From Sphagnum magellanicum (taxonomy: Eukaryota; Streptophyta; Sphagnopsida; Sphagnales; Sphagnaceae): a stretch of 64,000 bases of DNA. Below are positions 58,500-64,000 of this stretch, piece by piece. The position numbers and the translations under genes are program-made. The stretch covers positions 9,203,065 to 9,267,064 of the forward strand of contig CM038916.1 of assembly GCA_021904315.1 (NCBI GenBank), in the 5' to 3' direction. Below the pieces are notes generated by a model. The model searched no databases. It had not been told where the DNA came from and saw nothing but the letters and a program-made list of their open reading frames with translations. The stretch's first letter is position 1. Every line of letters begins with the position of its first letter.

Positions 58500-61400
58500 A
58501 TTTATGTAAATTCCTTATAACCATTTTAGACATGTCTACCTCTTATAATAATCAAATTTTAAATAATTTTTTTGTAAATATAATTATCCTTTCAACAATC
58601 ATATATATATATATATACCTTTACAAATTAAATTACTGCCCAATTCAATATATATTTTAGATCCTTCTTATTAACACAAAAATTGTTAAAGTTATTACAC
58701 ACGTATTTTTTTAAAAATACACTTAAACAACTGATCTAAAACCAAAAATTCTTGAAGAATTCTTATAAAATTCTTCCTCAAGATGGTTGCCAAAAATGGA
58801 AAAATGCATGTTTTATGCTTTTATTCCTTTCAAGTTCTTAAAAATTAAATGGTTTTTGTAAATCCACTTCAATTTGCAATATGCATCTCTTCATTTTATG
58901 CATAATAAGACACACACTCTATGATTCTAAATCAAAAGAAAATTGAAGAAGTTAAGAAAATTTCCATTGAATTCAATACGACAAGTATAATTTGTATTAC
59001 AACCATTTGTCTCAAAAAAATGATTTTATCTCCTTCCTTGTCACCTATACTTCTGTACTTATATACAAAAACATAGTTAAAAAATGATAACTAGTATGTA
59101 ACCAATAAATCATCACTAGTAAAGTTATTAAAAAATGTAACAACTATGTACAACTACAAATCAAATTGCTATGAATGACAATTACATGTCACAAATCACC
59201 CTTTAACAAATGGTCAATTATGGAACAAGAATACAATGAAAATTGTTTTATGTTTGAACACCATTTATCTTGTATTATGTGATGAATGGGTGTTAGTTCA
59301 CTAGCGTGTGGTAGCCCAAGTGACATGACCTCAAATTTGGTACGAACCCAAAATGAACATAGGAATGAATGTAATCATAACTTGTAACCTTACGATTGTC
59401 ACTTACCAAATATCATCAAATTATCACCTTCATTAATGACAATCCTTTCTTGCCCCTATTGATTTCATGATCAACATTCATGTGAAGGTGTGGATAACTT
59501 CATCAAAATTCGTTCAACAAAATTGGGCAAAATAATCATAAAAATTTATGCATCATCATTGAGTTTCTATCACATTTTGAAAAGCCATGGCAAGACTTAG
59601 TCATCATGTTTAGTTAAACTTAAGAGAGATTCAACCTTGAAGGTTTTTTCATTTTCATTTCATTTGTATTTGAAATTTTCATTGTAAATTCGGTTTAATA
59701 CATCGATCCACAAATGGGATTATGAAACCAACCATTAAATTCTAAGTTTTACACATTCATAAGTCTTAGGTAAATAATTCAGCCAAAACCAAGCAAGGGA
59801 TGATGTCATATCAAAGATTGGATATATTTGAGATCAGGCAAATGTTGACCAAGGTTGAATCACACATTTCATTGGTTGAAAAAAAACATTAATGCATGCA
59901 CCCTAAGTAATGCATATTTTCTTATTAACATTCATAAAAAGCATTTCCACATCTAATAAGAAAGCAAGAGAGAAGATACTCATTTGGATATATTCCAAAC
60001 TAGAAAACATTTATAAATAATTATTTTGTGTAGGATGGATATGACCAATGGTGGCTTGTGTAGTTAAAGGCCATGACAAGGGTGGTAACTTGAGTTCCCA
60101 AGCTTAAAATCGTTTTAATTTGCAACCTTTGAGGTTCCTTAAAGATTTGTAAGGTGCTTTGAAGGCAAGGAGTAAGATGATGTTTAGTTCATTAGTTGCA
60201 AATACAACAGAAAAATCAATTCATGTTGAGATGTTGACAAAAGTAATGTGCACAACAACTATTTTAATATTAATAATTATAACTTAAATGGCACTTTGTT
60301 TCTTTTGGGCAAATCCACCAAATAGAATAATTCAATTGGATGATTCCATAAAAATAAAATAAAATGATGTTCATGGTGTACAATGGTGCCATAATTGTAA
60401 GTGTGATGACAATTTCACAAAGTAAGTAAAAAAAATTATTATTATGTTGCTTTCTCTTTCCAAAGACTCCAATGGGTTGCCAAAGGAAATTATATGATGT
60501 AGAAGACATACATAATTTTGAAATGTTTTAGACATGGATGTTTTTGTTTTGTTTAAGAAATTGTACTAATTTTATTATCATCATTATTGTTTCCTTATAA
60601 GAAAAATAACTAGATTTTGAATTTGTTTTTGAAAATATATGTAATAAAATATATAATTCCTTGGAGGGGGGACCAAGATGGATTTTGATTTCATTGAATT
60701 TACATATAACAAACATATATATACTACTAGACACAAACTTGGTTGAAACAATGTATTGCATGGAGCACATTTAAGTGCTCCTTTAAGTAAGGGTAATGTT
60801 ACATAGTTAAGTGGTTGGGAGTTCAAATTTCAATTTGATTTGTTCCATCATATTAAGTGAGAATAATAAGTTGTTGTGGTAGTTAGCCCATTGAGACTAT
60901 CACTAAAGTTATCAATACAAACAAAACTATTTATTGCATGATTAAATAGGACAAGCAAATAGTAGCGAGTTCCAAATTACTTGAGAACACCATCACAAGA
61001 AGATGACTAAGAGCACAACCATGGTGGTTCAACCTATGAATACCCTAAGCATGAAGGTAAGTTATCAATACAAAAAAAAGTTGTTTATTGCATGACTAGA
61101 GATGACCAACACAAGAATAGCAACAAGCTTCCAAACTTGAAAATACAACACAAGAAGATAAACAAAAACATAACCATGGTAGGGACTTGTGAATATTCTA
61201 ATCATGAAGGTTACCAAGAGCACACCAATAAATAAAAACTCAAATAATAGGGTCTAACCATGCTATAAGGAGTCACATGTGCCCCCTTAGACCATTTTTT
61301 TTTTGGAAAAATATTCTTAGAATTATATACATATAATTATTTTTTCTTAATGATATTATGTTAATGTGTAAAACTATCTTTAAATATGTCATAATGTTTT

Positions 61401-63289
61401 TTCCAAATTGTGCTTGTAGTGTCAAAATTGCTTTTAAGTTGCTTTTAAGTAATGTTTAAACAATGGTTACAATGTTTTAAAAGTATTTATACATATTTTT
61501 CACTCATTAAATTGATTCCAATTTTTTATGATATGTACATAATGTACTTACAATAACATTTTATAAAAAAATATTTTATTTATTATTATTTTTACAATAC
61601 AAAGTTCAAAAAAATTAAGCAATAGTTATGATTGCTAATCGTACATGTTAGTATGACTGCACCCAACATACATATATGATGTCCACATTGTTTATTAATA
61701 GGACCTATTGATACCCTAAACATTACAACAACCAATAACATACCAACAATGACAAACTTGAATAATAAACGCAAAAATTATCTACATTATTTAGTAATAG
61801 GAAGGATGTTATTTGTGTATGAAGTCCAACATGTATAATTATAAGATGCACTTTAGTTGCACATGGAAGAATATGTGTTCACAAAAGCCATGGTTATTTT
61901 TTGGACCCCCTTTATTTTGGGAGGTTTTATCTTTCTCATTTCAAACCCAATTGAAGGTCTATAATTGCTTAGAGGGGCATCAAGTGAGGGGGTACTTGGA
62001 CCCTTTGACATCTAAGGCTAAAATGTTAGGCCTAAATTAGTTTAGCCCAATTTTGATTAAAAGGGATATGTTGGCTAAGGAAGTTTCATGGTTAACCTTA
62101 AGTTGAAGGGGTTAGGTTAAGGCATATGTCCTTATCCTAGTAGGGCTTAAAAGGGTGGGTGGCCCGGTTAGGATAAGGGGGGAAATAGGTTGGCTAGATT
62201 AGGATAAGGTCAATTTTTTTTTATCCTTGTTCAAAACTAGTTAAACTTGCTAGATAAGGGGGTATAAACAGCCTTGTGGAGGGTGCTTCCTAAAAGCTTA
62301 TAACAATTAGGCTTAGGGAAAGACAATATTAATGATGTTTCCATGGAGCTAAGAATAAAAGAACTAGTTTCTAAACTCTTTTTTTCCTTCCTAAATGATG
62401 AATGGGCCATGAAGGGTTGTGAGGACGAGGAAGTGATGATGATGGTTGTAGGGAGAAGTAGGGGATATTGACATACCATGAGAAGGAAAGGTAGGTGAAG
62501 GTGGGAGGTTATAACATCATGAAGAAACAAACTTCTCAAGGGGTAATCAAATCAACATTTGTTTTGGAAAATGGAAGCAAGATCTTCAAGTGATGGTGGT
62601 TGTGGCAGTCCAAGTGGGGAAAATTCATGAGCATGGTGACTGATGAACGAATGGTGGAAGTCAAGAAAAAGTACCTAGACTGTTGTTGAACTTGGGAACT
62701 AAGAATAGAAAAGAAGAGAAAGTTGGGGTTATTGGTTGTTGGGCCTAGGAACAAGCAAGTGATGGTTTGTCATCTTGTGAAGACAAGTGAACTAGTGAAC
62801 TAACACAACAACACATTTCAGGTTTTGCAATTAGCCTTTACAACTAAATATTAATAAAAAAGGACATATGTGACTAATGACTAATGAGTTGTTAAACCCA
62901 TGTTGTTTCAACCATTTAATCACAAATGGTGTTCAATTGTAAAGCCCAATCGTTTTAACGATTTTTAAAAATAATTTATTTATAATAATGAAATTCCATG
63001 TCATCATTAACTTTGGTATGATGTGTAAAGTGCATGCCATATCAACTTAATCATTTTATTCAATTAAGTGTTACAAAATATAGTTTGATGGATGGATGAC
63101 ACGTGTCAAGAATCTATAAACATGTTACGAGTCATTGCACATGACCAAAAGTCAACTTAGTTTAGCCCATGTAGCTAGCATAGCCAAAAGTCAATTTAAT
63201 TTAACCTAGCTAGGCAAAACAACCTAGCCTAGTTTATCTAGCCAAAAGTCAACCTAACTTAATTTAATAGGTTAGCTACTTGTGTTAAC
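58500..63289. other. Long AT-rich stretch, no gene recognised
   Basis: Includes (AT)n at 58600-58616. The frames on both strands are short and motif-free. From 61.9 to 62.8 kb there are G-rich pieces with repeated GGTTAGG/AGGATAAGG words. At 63150-63260 'agccaaaagtcaa(t/c)' recurs. Nothing supports a gene. Confidence 0.45.
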
Positions 63290-64000
63290 TGACGCGTTCC
63301 TAAGTCACGGGGCAAAACCCACTTGAAGGTTTCACAAAGTCAAATTGCGGAAATTGTGACTTAGCGGCACGCTCCCGACTTTCAACTCAAAAAAAGGGTA
63401 GAGGGTCGAGTTGGGAGCCCAGGGATTAGACTAGGAAGAGGGACTAGTTTAGCTCGTGTGAATCTGCATCCAAAAACCAACCACAAGAGGTTAGTTTAGC
63501 ATTCGAGACACCCTTGGATGTTGGGATTTGTCACGGGCACTTGGACACACAAGACTCAGCACGGCCCGGACTCGGGAGTAAGCCACCACCTTACTCCCTA
63601 TAGTATTCTCTACAGCTCACCGCCGAGGCTACATCCAAATGGCACATTTTGTTGGGACTCCCGAAATGGAGTCCCGAAACTGTCCCGACTAGACTCCCGG
63701 AACTTTGCACGGCCATAACTCCCGATTGTGGAGTCTGATCGCAACGAGGTCTAAACCAAAGTTGTAGCCCTCGTCGAGATCTTTCCAACGCCGTGTTGCA
63801 CTCTCAATTCGGACGTCGGGAAGAGTCGATTCCTGACTTTTAGTAGTCGGGAGTCAAACTGTCAATTTGACTCCCGACCCTTCTTTTGGCCATAACTTGG
63901 GCTGCAGATGTCCGAATGGCCAATGCGAGGCCATTTTCGATATCTACGTTTCAAGACCTTTCCAATGACACCAAGAACACCTCAATGAAAGGTGTTTTGG
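63290..64000. repeat. GC-rich repeat-like block running off the window
   Basis: Composition changes abruptly from AT-rich to GC-rich at about 63290. A segment containing GGCCATAACT and ending CTTTCCAA recurs at 63711-63787 and 63888-63968, a spacing of 177 bp, with moderate divergence. Words such as 'gactcccga' and 'gtcgggag' recur in both orientations. Such sequences are common in LTRs or untranslated parts of plant LTR retrotransposons, but no terminus, primer-binding site or coding piece lies inside the window, so the class is a guess. Confidence 0.45.

Overview
The window looks like nuclear DNA of a land plant with a large, gene-poor, AT-rich genome. Plant-type (TTTAGGG)n telomere motifs, a plant ceramide synthase, a plant-specific DUF266/GT14-like glycosyltransferase and a decayed DYW-class PPR gene all point to a plant. 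The PPR remnant, with its long PLS triplets and 'LEDGR...Q..GC/S...VFV' units, resembles the very expanded PPR families of ferns and lycophytes. A fern is my best guess, not a proof. No bacterial features (operons, Shine-Dalgarno sites, CRISPR) are present.

Three host genes look intact. (1) A calmodulin-like EF-hand gene on the minus strand (6139-6957), single exon, 272 aa. (2) A six-exon LAG1/LOH ceramide synthase on the plus strand (35760-38144), 291 aa; every junction is GT-AG and in phase. (3) A ten-exon core-2/I-branching (BC10-like) glycosyltransferase on the minus strand (43083-39845), 386 aa, also with every junction in phase. Genes 2 and 3 converge tail to tail 1.7 kb apart and form one gene island at 34-44 kb. 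One enzyme makes ceramide in the ER; the other is a predicted Golgi glycosyltransferase. Microsatellites crowd the leaders and introns of all three genes.

Two host-gene relics lie on the minus strand in a GC-richer patch at 23.7-26.5 kb: three exons of a PDS5 cohesin regulator, with an in-frame stop and a lost splice donor, and a PPR fragment. A dispersed repeat that recurs at 4.2-4.9 kb lies between them. The arrangement resembles a gene-capture transposon or a segmental duplicate.

The rest is mostly fossil and repeat DNA: a hAT-like transposase (9.6-13.0 kb, minus), a pogo/CENP-B-like transposase (29.4-30.1 kb, plus), a broken Ty3/gypsy element (about 54-57 kb, minus), a MITE family with two full copies and one partial copy, and small foldback elements. 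Tandem arrays include 42-bp units at 34.0-34.7 kb and 32-bp units at 46.9-47.2 kb. A GC-rich repeat-like block begins at 63.3 kb and runs off the end. I found no tRNA or rRNA gene. No clearly novel multi-gene system is visible. The best leads are the captured-gene patch, the minisatellite upstream of the ceramide synthase, the MITE family and the 32-bp array with its dispersed seed copies.
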